Shown one piece after another: positions 18,526 through 27,760 of a stretch of 64,000 nt of DNA. The notes under the pieces were generated by a model that worked only from the letters and a program-made list of their open reading frames with translations, did no database searches and was not told the origin of the DNA. The position numbers were made by a program, and so were the translations under genes. This DNA comes from a candidate division KSB1 bacterium (lineage in GTDB: Bacteria > Zhuqueibacterota > Zhuqueibacteria > Zhuqueibacterales > Zhuqueibacteraceae), in NCBI GenBank assembly GCA_034506255.1, contig JAPDPX010000009.1, positions 217,501 to 281,500 of the forward strand, in the 5' to 3' direction. How positions within the stretch are numbered: the stretch's first letter is position 1; every line of letters starts with the position of its first letter.

Positions 18526-19755
18526 CTAATCTTTGCGAATTTTTGAGGCCTGGCTCACGCCTTGAACCGCCGGTGTGCCCCACGCATCCACTTCCTCGCC
18601 AACTACAAAAGCATGCAAGGCTACACTTCCGCCCTCTTCATCCTGCAGACGGGTGTTTTGTGTAACGATAAATTTTACTCCTTTGACCGTCACTTCACCA
18701 TCGTAAGCACCGCGAATCACCAATGCCTGAATTGCTCCTTCAAGATGCAGCTCGGGTGACGGACTCACGGTAGGTGAGGGGCTCGGGCTTGCCGTGGGCT
18801 CGGGTGACGGACTCGCGGTTGGTGAGGGGCTCGGACTGACCGTGGGCTCGGGCGAGGGACTCACGGTAGGTGAGGGGCTCGGGCTGACCGTGGGCTCGGG
18901 CGAGGGACTCACGGTTGGTGAGGGGCTCGGGCTGACCGTGGGCTCGGGCGAGGGACTCACGGTTGGTGAGGGGCTCGGACTGACCGTGGGCTCGGGCGAG
19001 GGACTCACGGTAGGTGAGGGGCTCGGGCTGACCGTGGGCTCGGGCGAGGGACTCACGGTAGGTGAGGGGCTCGGACTGACCGTGGGCTCGGGTGACGGAC
19101 TCACGGTAGGTGAGGGGCTCGGGCTTGCCGTGGGCCTAGGACAGGGATTGGGATTCTTGAACCGATCACGACTATCGAAGGGGATTTTGAATTCACCGCG
19201 GCGGCTGCCAATTTGCAAGGCGAACAGTACTGGCTCCCGGAGGTTCATGCCGCCCAGGCTCAAACCACGCCCTTCGATTTCGTATCGTCCGTCATCTTTG
19301 AATTCAATCTCCGTGATGCCGGCCTGTTGGTTCTTGAACTTGAAACCGTCGTTGTCGTCGTCACGCACGAAGGAACTGCCGGCAATGGTGACGCTGAGGT
19401 CGCCGAACACCACCGTGACCGAGGAATCACGCAGCGAAATGAGTAAGCCAGCAGGCAACAGCAGGCCTTCAACTTCGAAGCGCTGATCGCCGGCATCGCG
19501 CTTCCATTCCACTTTCGCCTCCCGAACACAGAATGTCTCAAAGGGAAGCGTCGCTCCTGGCGCTGGTGTTGTCGTGGGCGAGGGACTGGGAGTAGGAGAG
19601 GGAGTTGATTGTATCGCGGCCAGTTTGTTCAACTCACTGCCGCCAGTGAGCTCAGCATCGGTAGGTGTTTTACCGCAGCCACCGAGCAGTGTCGCCAGTA
19701 ACAGCACAATTGCCACCACCGCCACCCGCCACTCTGAGGTGGAAAATTTGTGCAT
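18526..19755 (-). CDS. lipoprotein with long Ser-Pro-Thr repeat linker and C-terminal DUF5666-like domain
   Basis: 409 aa. The N-terminus has a lipoprotein signal (VAIVLLLATLLGGC), so Cys near residue 28 is the probable lipidated residue. A beta-rich domain of no family known to me follows (about 65-210). Then comes a linker of eight 16-residue units alternating SPSPSPTV and SPSPEPTV (about 210-336), and finally a compact domain (about 338-409) with GAIQALVI...VKFIV...TRLQD...VGEEVDAWG, similar to DUF5666. The linker could span the outer envelope or be O-glycosylated, which would fit the neighbouring glycosylation cluster (inference). ATG 19755 has AAGGAG 7 nt upstream. A decayed paralogue lies just downstream. 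Function is unknown. Confidence 0.82.
   Translation of the reverse strand: MHKFSTSEWRVAVVAIVLLLATLLGGCGKTPTDAELTGGSELNKLAAIQSTPSPTPSPSPTTTPAPGATLPFETFCVREAKVEWKRDAGDQRFEVEGLLLPAGLLISLRDSSVTVVFGDLSVTIAGSSFVRDDDNDGFKFKNQQAGITEIEFKDDGRYEIEGRGLSLGGMNLREPVLFALQIGSRRGEFKIPFDSRDRFKNPNPCPRPTASPSPSPTVSPSPEPTVSPSPSPTVSPSPEPTVSPSPSPTVSPSPEPTVSPSPSPTVSPSPEPTVSPSPSPTVSPSPEPTVSPSPSPTVSPSPEPTVSPSPSPTASPSPEPTASPSPSPTVSPSPELHLEGAIQALVIRGAYDGEVTVKGVKFIVTQNTRLQDEEGGSVALHAFVVGEEVDAWGTPAVQGVSQASKIRKD
18751..19134 (-). repeat. 48-bp coding tandem repeat, eight units
   Basis: Eight nearly identical 48-bp units encode the Ser-Pro-Thr linker of the lipoprotein. Units differ by a few bases (GGT/GGC, TAGGTG/TTGGTG). 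Because 48 is divisible by 3, a gain or loss of units would keep the reading frame and only change linker length. Confidence 0.9.
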
Positions 19756-20325
19756 GCAAGATCTCCTTGGGTTTTAAAGAGTGAATGGAAACAAGGATGA
19801 AGCTCGTCACCTGGAGTGCCGTTTCCTAAGGCAGTTTGCACTCGCCATCCGTATCACTCGCAGGGGGCCGGGCTGTTCGCAGTGCGAAGAATATGCCAGT
19901 GTGGCAAGACATTGCCAAGCCCATGTTTTGGAATGAGCAAACTCTTCTGGCGTGTTTGCCGGCAGGGAATTGTGTGCATTTTTTGCCCAGCGGGTTCGCC
20001 GCAGAATGTGCAATCTTTGCAAGTCATGTCGAACAGCTCGGCTTGTGGGCCGGGAGGAATCTCGCCGAGACAGCAAGGATCATGGCCTGTCGAAGAGGGC
20101 TTTGGGATTTCCAAACCATGCCTATTGCCTTCCTCTTCTATTGCTCTCCTTGCCAATGACTTTTACTGGTATGAGTCGCAGTTCAGTTTGGGGAGAATAA
20201 TTTCGTGCAGGTTGCAATAGGGCGGTGAGGCTGACATGGGGTCTTTTCTCCAGTCGTTAGACAAAAGTTGTTTCTAATGGAAAATTATTCTATTATCACA
20301 AACAATTCCAACGGGAGCATTGTCA
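19756..20325. other. intergenic region, AT-richer, with a promoter near its right end
   Basis: About 570 nt between the divergent lipoprotein and efflux-adaptor genes. Open frames here are short, lack ribosome sites and resemble nothing known. The right 100 nt are AT-rich and hold the promoter candidate at 20268-20296. The lipoprotein promoter must also lie here but I cannot place it. Confidence 0.4.
20268..20296 (+). promoter_or_regulatory. putative sigma70-type promoter of the efflux adaptor gene
   Basis: TTGTTT (20268-20273), a 17-nt spacer and TATTAT (20291-20296), about 30 nt before ATG 20326. It sits in the most AT-rich part of this intergenic region. Confidence 0.5.
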
Positions 20326-21420
20326 ATGAACAAGAAACAGAAAAGAGTTTGGTGGTTGCTGGCAGGTTCTGCACTGCTGGCAGCCCTGACGCTGCCCAAG
20401 CTGGTCGGATCACAGGGTCGCAACCGGGGCGGTGGCAGCAACGGCAGTGTGGACGCCGCACGCGACAGTCGCCTGCCGGTGCGCATGGAGATCATTCATG
20501 CCGAGCGCATGGGCGACCGGGTTCAGACCGTTGGAACGATTCTCGCGAACGAAGAAGTCGAGATCCGCAGTGAAATCGCCGGCAAGATCGAGAAGATTTA
20601 TTTCCGGGAGGGCGCGCGGGTGAACAAAGGCGAGCTGCTGCTCAAAATCAATGACACCGAGCTGCAGGCGCAACTGGCGCGTGCCCGGTTTCGCCAGGCC
20701 ATTGCCGAGCAGGAGGCCGAGCGCCAGCGCCAGTTGTTCGAGAAAAATCTGACCAGCCGGGAAAACTATGACAATGCCGTGAACGAATTGAACATTGTGA
20801 AAGCCGAAATTCAGCTCATCACCGCACAAATCGCAAAGACGGAGATTCGCGCCCCGTTCGCCGGCAGCATCGGCCTGCGCCGGGTGAGCGAAGGCAGTTA
20901 TATTTCGCCGGCTTCCGTCATCACCACCCTGCAGGACAATCATCCCGTCAAAATCGACTTCACCGTGCCGGAGAAATATGCCGGCCAGATCACAATCGGT
21001 GCCCCGATCAGTTTCAGCGTGCAGGGCAGCACGCAGAAGTTTGAGGGGACCATTTACGCACAGGAGGCAAAAATCGACCCGGCGACGCACACCATGCACC
21101 TGCGCGCCCTCAGCCCCAATCCCGACGGCGTTTTGCTGCCGGGGGCCTTCGCCAATGTCGAAGTTGTCCTGCGCGAAAAGGAAACGCTCATGGTGCCCGC
21201 CTTTGCCGTGATTCCGGAGCTGAAGGGGCATCGCGTGTTTTTGTACAAGAACGGCAGGGCCGAGTCCCGCAGTGTGACAATCGGCACCCGCACGGATGAG
21301 CGCGTTGAAATCACCGACGGCGTGCAGCCGGGCGACACATTGATCACCTCCGGCATTTTGCAGTTGCGGCCGGGCATGGCGGTGCGGCCGGCAGAGAGTG
21401 GGTCTGCAAGTGCAAACTGA
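20326..21420 (+). CDS. RND efflux system periplasmic adaptor (membrane fusion protein, HlyD/AcrA family)
   Basis: 364 aa. An N-terminal membrane anchor or signal (WWLLAGSALLAALTL) precedes the adaptor core: lipoyl half-motif GTILANEEVEIRSEIAGKI, short helical hairpin (LARARFRQAIAEQEAERQRQLFEKNLTS, about 105-150), second lipoyl half ITAQIAKTEIRAPFAGSIG, then beta-barrel and membrane-proximal domains (VKIDFTVPEKYAG, PGAFANVEVVL). It links an inner-membrane RND pump to an outer-membrane channel. Start: the frame opens at TTG 20320, but GGGAG (20313-20317) is 8 nt before ATG 20326. The RND permease lies 3.2 kb downstream on the same strand, separated by three other genes. No TolC-like gene is in the window. 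Confidence 0.93.
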   Translation: MNKKQKRVWWLLAGSALLAALTLPKLVGSQGRNRGGGSNGSVDAARDSRLPVRMEIIHAERMGDRVQTVGTILANEEVEIRSEIAGKIEKIYFREGARVNKGELLLKINDTELQAQLARARFRQAIAEQEAERQRQLFEKNLTSRENYDNAVNELNIVKAEIQLITAQIAKTEIRAPFAGSIGLRRVSEGSYISPASVITTLQDNHPVKIDFTVPEKYAGQITIGAPISFSVQGSTQKFEGTIYAQEAKIDPATHTMHLRALSPNPDGVLLPGAFANVEVVLREKETLMVPAFAVIPELKGHRVFLYKNGRAESRSVTIGTRTDERVEITDGVQPGDTLITSGILQLRPGMAVRPAESGSASAN

Positions 21421-21585
21421 GAACGCGGGCAGACTCCCGCGCCGCGGTGCAGAAGACAACGCAATCCCCTCTGCTGCCCGCCCGGTTCTCCTGTGGCGTG
21501 CGCGTCGTCACTCCGCCAGATGACTGGCCGGCGGCGCCGCTGGTGTTTGAGCGCGTGTGCACAATCACCGTTCTGATGGTATCGT

Positions 21586-22485
21586 ATGACGGCTGCGAGA
21601 TGCGCAATCACTTTGCGGATGTTGCTGGCCGGCGTTTTCCTGTTTTCGGCCATCTCGAAACTGCGGGACACCGGCTTGTTTGAAATTGCCATCGTCGAAC
21701 AAGGCCTGCTGGCCACGCGTGAGCAGGCGGCTTATCCCGCACGGCTGGTGATTGCCGGCGAGTTGTTTCTCGGGCTGGCCCTGTTGTTCCCGTATCATGT
21801 AAAACGCGTGACTCTGCCTTTGGTAATCGCCACCCTGGTTGCCTTTTCGGCGCTGCAGGGTTATCAATTGACTCTGGGCGAACAGACCTCCGACTGCGGC
21901 TGCTTCGGCAAGCTGCTCCCGATGTCTTCGGCGGAATCCCTGGTCAAAAATGTCGTGCTGCTCGGCCTGAGTCTGTGGCTGTTCAAAATCACGCGGGCGG
22001 AAAAGCGGCAAATCCTTTTTCCCGCCGGCCTGGCGGTTGCGAGCCTCGCGGTTGTGTTCGTGCTGGCACCGGTGCGCCGCAATTACGACACAACCTTTGC
22101 GAAATACGTGCAATTTGAGAAGGCCGGCCGTGTCGACTTGACCAGCGGCGACAAACTGGTGGCGGTGTTCAACGCGGAGTGCGAGCATTGCCAGGAAACC
22201 GCACGTGAGCTGGGCGCACTCGCGGCAAAAAACGCAAAGTTGCCCCCCATCTACGTGCTGATGTTCAGCGAAAATGAAGCGGCGGTTGCCGCCTTTGCCG
22301 GAAAAACCCAGGCAGCGTTTCCCTATCATCTCATCTCCGCGGAGGAGTTTTTCAATCTGATCGGCGGCAGCCCGCCGCGCCTTTACTGGCTGCAGGATGG
22401 CAAAGTGAAAGCCCGCTGGGATGAGGGGTTTGCCGCGCATTTGCTGGCGGCCTTCGGTGATACCGTCCCGGCCAACTTGCCATGA
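21586..22485 (+). CDS. MauE/DoxX-type membrane protein fused to a thioredoxin-like domain
   Basis: 299 aa. The N-terminal half has four transmembrane helices with the MauE/DoxX pattern (LLAGVFLFSAISKLRD at the first helix, SDCGCFGKL between helices). The C-terminal half (about 180-299) is a thioredoxin-like domain with FNAECEHCQETA, a CxxC redox pair, and a cis-Pro-like segment (SPPRLYWLQDGK). Such proteins are expected to pass electrons across the membrane for disulfide chemistry in the periplasm. The next gene encodes a DUF1573 protein with a conserved Cys pair, a plausible partner or client. The substrate is unknown. Confidence 0.82.
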   Translation: MTAARCAITLRMLLAGVFLFSAISKLRDTGLFEIAIVEQGLLATREQAAYPARLVIAGELFLGLALLFPYHVKRVTLPLVIATLVAFSALQGYQLTLGEQTSDCGCFGKLLPMSSAESLVKNVVLLGLSLWLFKITRAEKRQILFPAGLAVASLAVVFVLAPVRRNYDTTFAKYVQFEKAGRVDLTSGDKLVAVFNAECEHCQETARELGALAAKNAKLPPIYVLMFSENEAAVAAFAGKTQAAFPYHLISAEEFFNLIGGSPPRLYWLQDGKVKARWDEGFAAHLLAAFGDTVPANLP

Positions 22486-22662
22486 TTGGGACAAGTCAGA
22501 ATCCCCGGCCGCGAGTCGGCGTCGTTGTTTGGCAGGAGGCTTGTGTGATTGCCAGTTTCGCGCCTCCATGAAAAAGTTTGCTGCCCCATGACCTCGCCGC
22601 TCCGTCAGACATTTACTTGGGTCTTTCCCATAAGGAATAAGTTCAAACGAGGAGATGTTCGA

Positions 22663-23094
22663 ATGTTGCTCAAATCTCTTTTCAACCTTGTCACGGCTGT
22701 GGCCGTGCTACTGTCCGTCAATTCCGCCCTTGCCCAGGACAGCACCAAAACGGTCAGGGGAGCCAAAATCGAGTTTGTCGAAACGAGTTACGACTTTGGC
22801 TCGGCGGCGCAAAACACCACGGTGAAACACATTTTCAAATTCAAAAATGTCGGCAGCGACACGCTCAAAATCACCCAGGTGAAAACCTCCTGCGGCTGCA
22901 CCGCGGCGGAGAGCTCGAAAATCATTCCACCCCAGAAAGAGGGCCAGATCGAAGTGACTTACAGCACCGGTCACAGCAGCGGCCGGGTATACAAAACGGT
23001 TTATGTTTTTTCCAACGACGTCACGGCGCCACAACGCAGCATTTCTATTCATGGCGTCGTCGCGGCAGAAAAAACCGGGGAGAGCAAGCAATAA
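22663..23094 (+). CDS. secreted DUF1573 family protein
   Basis: 143 aa. A signal peptide (LLKSLFNLVTAVAVLLSVNSALAQ) is followed by one Ig-like DUF1573 domain with the family signature YDFG...HIFKFKNVGSDTL.I..VKTSCGCTAA and a closing GVV. The CGC cysteine pair could be a redox or metal site. The longest frame starts at 22549, but ATG 22663 has GAGGAG about 9 nt upstream and begins the signal peptide, so I use it. It follows a MauE/thioredoxin-like gene on the same strand. DUF1573 proteins are common in FCB bacteria and their role is not established. Confidence 0.88.
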   Translation: MLLKSLFNLVTAVAVLLSVNSALAQDSTKTVRGAKIEFVETSYDFGSAAQNTTVKHIFKFKNVGSDTLKITQVKTSCGCTAAESSKIIPPQKEGQIEVTYSTGHSSGRVYKTVYVFSNDVTAPQRSISIHGVVAAEKTGESKQ

Positions 23095-23464
23095 TCATTT
23101 GCCCCTTTCAGGGTAATTGCCATGTGCATTTGCACACCCATCACGATGAAAATGTCGCGCAGACATCTTGTCTGCAGGCAGGCTGGAAGCCTGCGCTACG
23201 GCATTTTCGTGGTAATTTGCCATGCCGCGTGCGGCAGCTCTCATGATGACAATCAACTATCGTAGTGGTGCCTTCAGGCACCGACCCTGAAGGGCTGCTA
23301 TAAAAATTTGTCATGCGACGGGAATCCTCCCCCGAGCGGGAAGGACTCATCCGATGCAGAGGCCATCCCCGGCCGGGGTGGATTCCCGCCGAAAGCCGGG
23401 ATACGCGGTTCATTCCCTGCGCCCGCAAACGGCTGCAAGGTGGAACGAGGCGACGCACCAACCC
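23095..23464. other. intergenic region with palindromic repeats
   Basis: About 370 nt. It contains the GAAAAT...ATTTTC-bounded palindromic element at 23148-23208 and a second inverted-repeat cluster at about 23266-23300 (GGTGCCTTCAGGCACC followed by CCTGAAGG). No gene is supported here. The open frame that runs upstream of the dioxygenase start lies over this region but lacks a ribosome site. Confidence 0.5.
23148..23208 (+). repeat. REP-like palindromic element, copy 1
   Basis: Outer inverted ends GAAAAT and ATTTTC enclose two hairpins: GCAGACA-TCT-TGTCTGC (23159-23175) and GCAGGCT-GGA-AGCCTGC (23178-23194), followed by GCTACGG. A diverged copy in the opposite orientation lies at 35187-35258. 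Confidence 0.7.
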
Positions 23465-24424
23465 ATGAAACACACCGTTCACGGTATTCATCATCTCACC
23501 GCCATCGCCGGTGACGCGCAGGAGAATTTGAACTTCTACGTCGGCGTCATGGGACTGCGCCTGGTGAAGAAGAGCGTCAACCAGGATGTTCCCGACACCT
23601 ATCATCTGTTTTATGCCGACGGCGCCGGCACACCGGGAACCGATCTCACTTTTTTCCCCTGGCCGGGCATGGGGCCCGGACGAGCGGGCACGGATTTGAT
23701 CGTCGAAGTACCTTTCGCTGTTCCAAAGGGAAGCTTGAAATATTGGCGTGCACGTTTCGACAAAACGGGCGTGCCATACGGCGCGGTTGAAACACGCTTC
23801 GGCGAAACCACGCTGCCCTTCAAAGATCCGCATGGTTTGCCGCTTGCCCTGGTGGAAACCGATGATCTGCGCGCGTTTGTGCCCTGGGGAAAAAGCCCGG
23901 TTCCGGAGGAGCACCAAGTGCGCGGCATGCACACCGTGCGGCTGTGGGAACGCCGCCTCGCGCCGACGGCAGAGACGCTCACCACCTGCATGGGCTTCTC
24001 ACTGCTGGGCACTGAGAACGGCTGGTCGCGTTACGGCGTCGAAGGCGGCGGCTCGGGTAAAATGATCGAGGTGAAAGAATTGCCGCGGGAGAATCGCGGC
24101 CGCTGGGGAACCGGGGCCGTGCACCATGTTGCGTGGCGCATGCAGGATTCCGCCGAAGAAATGACAATGCGGGCGGTGCTTCTCGAAGCGGGCCTTTTCC
24201 CCACCGGGCAGATCGACCGTTTCTGGTTCAAGTCGGTTTATTTTCGCGAGCCGGGCGGCGTGCTGTTCGAACTGGCCACCGATGGCCCCGGTTTCGATCG
24301 CGATGAGGACATGGAGCGCCTGGGTGAGCAATTGATTCTGCCGCCCTGGCTGGAGCCGCAGCGGCCGCAGATCGAGGCCGCGCTGCCGCGGTTGGAGATG
24401 CCGAAGTTGGAAGGGGGGCGGTAA
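23465..24424 (+). CDS. ring-cleaving dioxygenase, glyoxalase/VOC family (LinE/MhqO-like)
   Basis: 319 aa with two vicinal-oxygen-chelate modules. Metal-ligand candidates are His in GIHHLTAIAG (near residue 8), His in AVHHVAWRM in the second module, and Glu in GVLFELATDGPGF. The DPHGLPLALVE and FYVGVMGLRLVKKSVNQD segments are typical of MhqO/LinE-type hydroquinone-cleaving proteins. It would open aromatic rings using Fe(II) and O2. The frame begins at 23354, but family similarity starts at MKHTVHGIHHLT, so ATG 23465 is used; its ribosome site is weak. It lies between the two parts of an RND system, which could link it to toxic aromatic compounds (inference). Confidence 0.87.
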   Translation: MKHTVHGIHHLTAIAGDAQENLNFYVGVMGLRLVKKSVNQDVPDTYHLFYADGAGTPGTDLTFFPWPGMGPGRAGTDLIVEVPFAVPKGSLKYWRARFDKTGVPYGAVETRFGETTLPFKDPHGLPLALVETDDLRAFVPWGKSPVPEEHQVRGMHTVRLWERRLAPTAETLTTCMGFSLLGTENGWSRYGVEGGGSGKMIEVKELPRENRGRWGTGAVHHVAWRMQDSAEEMTMRAVLLEAGLFPTGQIDRFWFKSVYFREPGGVLFELATDGPGFDRDEDMERLGEQLILPPWLEPQRPQIEAALPRLEMPKLEGGR

Positions 24425-24658
24425 TGCCGGCCGCCTTCGCATGCTGTTGCAGCCGGCGCTGGTGCAATACGCCGCCGCATCCCTGCCATCCTGTTGTCTG
24501 CATTCGCCGCAGCGCTTTGCCGCCGGCGCTTCACGTTTTGCGGGTTTTGCCCCGAGGGGATGGTGTTTGTGTTGCGGGGGTGCAAACGCCGCAGGTTGCA
24601 ATGCCACACTCTTCAATCTTCAAGATGAACCTTTCTTGAAGTCACTCGAGGAAATGCA

Positions 24659-27600
24659 ATGAGTCTCTCCGCCACCTGCATCCATCGTCCGGTGCTGACG
24701 TGGGTGATGTCGATCATCATCGTTCTTTTCGGCGTGATCGGTTTCACCTACCTCGGCGTGCGGGAATACCCCAATGTCGATCCGGCCGTCATTACCGTCG
24801 ATACTTCGTATCCCGGCGCCAACGCCGAGGTGATCGAATCCCAGATCACCGCGATTCTCGAGGAGGACATTAGCGCCGTGCCCGGGATTCGCACGATCAA
24901 CTCCACCAGCCGCGAGGGCCGCAGCAGCATCACGATCGAATTCGATCTCGGGGTGGATTTGGAGACGGCGGCCAACGATGTGCGCGACAAAGTCGCCGGC
25001 GCGGTGGGCAGTTTGCCGCCCGACGCCGATCCGCCGGTGGTCTCCAAAGCCGATGCCGATGCCTTTCCCATCATCGTGATGAACATCAGCAGCAACACGC
25101 GCAGTCTGCTGCAATTGAGCGAGCTTGCCGACAAGACCTTCAAAGAGCGGCTGCAAACCATCCCCGGCGTGGCCGAGGTGCGCATCTTCGGCGAAAAACG
25201 TTACGCCATGCGCCTGTGGATGGATCCCGCCAAACTTGCCGCCTATCAGGTCACCCCGCTGGATGTGCGCACTGCCCTCAACAATGAAAACCTCGAGCTG
25301 CCCGCCGGCCGCATCGAAGGCAACGATGTGGAATTGACCGTGCGCACTTTGAGCCGCCTGGAAAGGCCGGAGGAATTCAACAACCTCATCATCCGCGAGC
25401 AGGACGGCCGGCTGGTGCGTTTCAGCGACATCGGCTATGCCGAGCTGGCGCCGGAGAATTTGCGGCAGGTCTCGAAGGGCCTGGCCGGTCCGCGCGTGGC
25501 GGTGGCGGTGGTGCCGCAACCCGGTTCCAATCACATCGCGATTGCCGATGAGTTTTTCCGCCGTCTCGATGCGATCAAGGATGATTTGGGCGATGAAATT
25601 ACCCTGAGTCTCGGCTGGGATACCACGCAGTACATTCGCCGGTCGATTGCCGAAGTGAAGGAGACCATTTTCAGCGCCTTCGGTTTGGTGGTGTTGATCA
25701 TTTTCCTCTTCCTGCGCGACTGGCGCACCACGCTGATCCCCGTGTTTGCCGTCCCCATCTCGCTGGTCGGCGCCTTCTTCATCATGTATCTTGCCGGCTT
25801 CTCCATCAACGTGCTCACCCTGCTGGGGCTGGTGCTGGCCATCGGCCTGGTGGTGGATGACGCCATCGTGGTGCTGGAAAACATCTATGCGAAAATCGAA
25901 GACGGCATGCCCCCCCTCGAAGCAGCGGTCAAAGGGTCCCGGGAGGTCTATTTTGCCATCATCTCGACCACGGTCGCGCTCATCGCGGTGTTCATGCCCA
26001 TCGTTTTTTTGCAGGGGCTGACCGGCCGGCTGTTCAAAGAATTCGGCATTGTGATCGGTGGTTCGGTGGCGATCTCGGCGTTTGTCGCACTCACACTTAC
26101 GCCGATGTTGAGCGGCCGCATGATCGAAGCGCACCCCCATCACAACTGGTTTTACCGCAGAACCGAGCCGTTCTTTGAAAGATTGAGCGGCGCTTATGAA
26201 CGCTCCCTGGCCGCGTTTATGCGCCGGCGCGGCCTCGGTTTCGTCGCCATTGCGTTGGCCGCGGGCATGGTGTGGCTGTTCGGAACGCTTCTGCCGCAGG
26301 AACTGGCGCCGATGGAAGATCGCAGCCGCTTTCGCATGATTTCCACCGCCCCGGAAGGCACTTCGTTCGAGCGCATGGACAAGTACATGGACAGTCTCAT
26401 CGAACTGGTGCGCCGGGAAGTGCCGGAAGCCGAGGCGGTGATCGCCAACACTTCCGGCTGGGCGGGTGGCGCGAATGCCGGCAACACCACGGTGACCCTG
26501 GTGCCGCCGGAACAACGCCGGCGCTCGCAGCAGGAAATTGCCGAGGCCATGTCGCGCGCCGTGCGAAATTTGAACGAGGCGCGCACCATTGTCAATCAGG
26601 AGCAAACCATCGCGGTCGGCAGCGGCATGGCGCGTTTCGGCCTGCCGGTGCAATACGTCATCCAGGCACCGAACTTTGCCAAGCTCAAGGAGGTGCTGCC
26701 CAAATTCATGGAGCAGGCCAGCGCGCATCCGGCTTTCAGCGCAGTGGACCTGAATTTGAAATTCAACAAGCCGGAGCTGGTGATTGCGATCGATCGCGAC
26801 CGCGCCCGCGCACTCGGCGTGTCGGTGCGCGAGGTGGCGCAGACGCTGCAGCTCACTTTGAGTGATGCGCGCTACGGCTATTTCATCAAAGACGGCAAGC
26901 AGTACCAGGTGCTCGGCCAGCTCACCCGTCCCCATCGCGATGAACCGGTGGATCTGACGTCGATTTTCGTGCGCAACAACCGGGGCGAACTGGTGCAGCT
27001 CGACAACCTGGTCAAAACCTACGAGCAATCCAATCCCCCCCAGCTCTACCGCTTCAACCGCTATATTGCAGCCACGGTGTCCGCCGCGCTGGCGCCCGGC
27101 TACACCCTGGGCGACGGCATCCAGGCCATGGATGAAATCGCTGCCAAGGTTTTGGACGAATCTTTTCGCACCACGCTCGCCGGCGCCGCGCGTGATTTCG
27201 CCGAGAGCTCCTCCAGCCTGATCTTCGTTTTCATTTTGGCGCTGGTGCTGACCTATCTCATTCTGGCGGCCCAGTTCGAGAGTTTCCGCGATCCGTTCAT
27301 CATCATGTTCACCGTGCCGCTGGCGGTGGCCGGTGCGCTGTTCTCGCTGTGGTATTTCAATCAAACTCTCAACATCTTCAGCCAAATCGGCCAGATCATG
27401 CTCATCGGCCTGGTCACCAAGAACGGCATCTTGATTGTGGAGTTTGCCAACCAGCGCAAAGCCGCCGGCCTCTCTGTCTTGGAAGCGGTGCAAAGCGCGG
27501 CGGTGGCACGCTTTCGCCCGATTTTGATGACGAGCTTGTCAACCATCCTGGGCATCCTGCCGATTGCCATGGGGTGGGGTGCCGGTTCGGAGAGCCGCGT

Positions 27601-27760
27601 GTCGATGGGTATCGCCGTGGTCGGCGGCATGATCTTCGCCAGCGGCTTGACGCTGTATGTGATTCCCGCCATCTATTCCTATTTCTCCAGGGAGTTTCAT
27701 CGCCCGCGGGCGCGCGCCGGGATTGCCACCTCCGCGCGGATTGAAGGAGTCGAAGCCTGA
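24659..27760 (+). CDS. RND multidrug efflux permease (HAE1/AcrB family)
   Basis: 1033 aa, the normal length for an AcrB-type inner-membrane proton-driven pump. TM1 begins at RPVLTWVMSIIIVLFG; the porter domain has YPGANAEVIESQITAILEE; the TM4 proton-relay acidic pair is in GLVVDDAIVVLENI; the second half has a matching layout (VFILALVLTYLILAAQFESF, LIGLVTKNGILIVEFAN). ATG 24659 has GAGGAAA upstream. Its adaptor is at 20326-21420, with three genes in between. No outer-membrane channel gene is in the window, so it probably uses one encoded elsewhere. Substrates cannot be predicted. Confidence 0.96.
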   Translation: MSLSATCIHRPVLTWVMSIIIVLFGVIGFTYLGVREYPNVDPAVITVDTSYPGANAEVIESQITAILEEDISAVPGIRTINSTSREGRSSITIEFDLGVDLETAANDVRDKVAGAVGSLPPDADPPVVSKADADAFPIIVMNISSNTRSLLQLSELADKTFKERLQTIPGVAEVRIFGEKRYAMRLWMDPAKLAAYQVTPLDVRTALNNENLELPAGRIEGNDVELTVRTLSRLERPEEFNNLIIREQDGRLVRFSDIGYAELAPENLRQVSKGLAGPRVAVAVVPQPGSNHIAIADEFFRRLDAIKDDLGDEITLSLGWDTTQYIRRSIAEVKETIFSAFGLVVLIIFLFLRDWRTTLIPVFAVPISLVGAFFIMYLAGFSINVLTLLGLVLAIGLVVDDAIVVLENIYAKIEDGMPPLEAAVKGSREVYFAIISTTVALIAVFMPIVFLQGLTGRLFKEFGIVIGGSVAISAFVALTLTPMLSGRMIEAHPHHNWFYRRTEPFFERLSGAYERSLAAFMRRRGLGFVAIALAAGMVWLFGTLLPQELAPMEDRSRFRMISTAPEGTSFERMDKYMDSLIELVRREVPEAEAVIANTSGWAGGANAGNTTVTLVPPEQRRRSQQEIAEAMSRAVRNLNEARTIVNQEQTIAVGSGMARFGLPVQYVIQAPNFAKLKEVLPKFMEQASAHPAFSAVDLNLKFNKPELVIAIDRDRARALGVSVREVAQTLQLTLSDARYGYFIKDGKQYQVLGQLTRPHRDEPVDLTSIFVRNNRGELVQLDNLVKTYEQSNPPQLYRFNRYIAATVSAALAPGYTLGDGIQAMDEIAAKVLDESFRTTLAGAARDFAESSSSLIFVFILALVLTYLILAAQFESFRDPFIIMFTVPLAVAGALFSLWYFNQTLNIFSQIGQIMLIGLVTKNGILIVEFANQRKAAGLSVLEAVQSAAVARFRPILMTSLSTILGILPIAMGWGAGSESRVSMGIAVVGGMIFASGLTLYVIPAIYSYFSREFHRPRARAGIATSARIEGVEA

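Noticed and set aside
18751..19134. Possible CRISPR array (regular 48-bp repeats)
   Set aside because: Units are contiguous without unique spacers and are in frame within a coding gene, so this is a coding tandem repeat.
24620..27493. 957-codon open frame antisense to the RND permease
   Set aside because: It is the mirror of a strongly codon-biased GC-rich gene whose family match is unambiguous. The antisense product is His/Gly/Gln-rich without domains.
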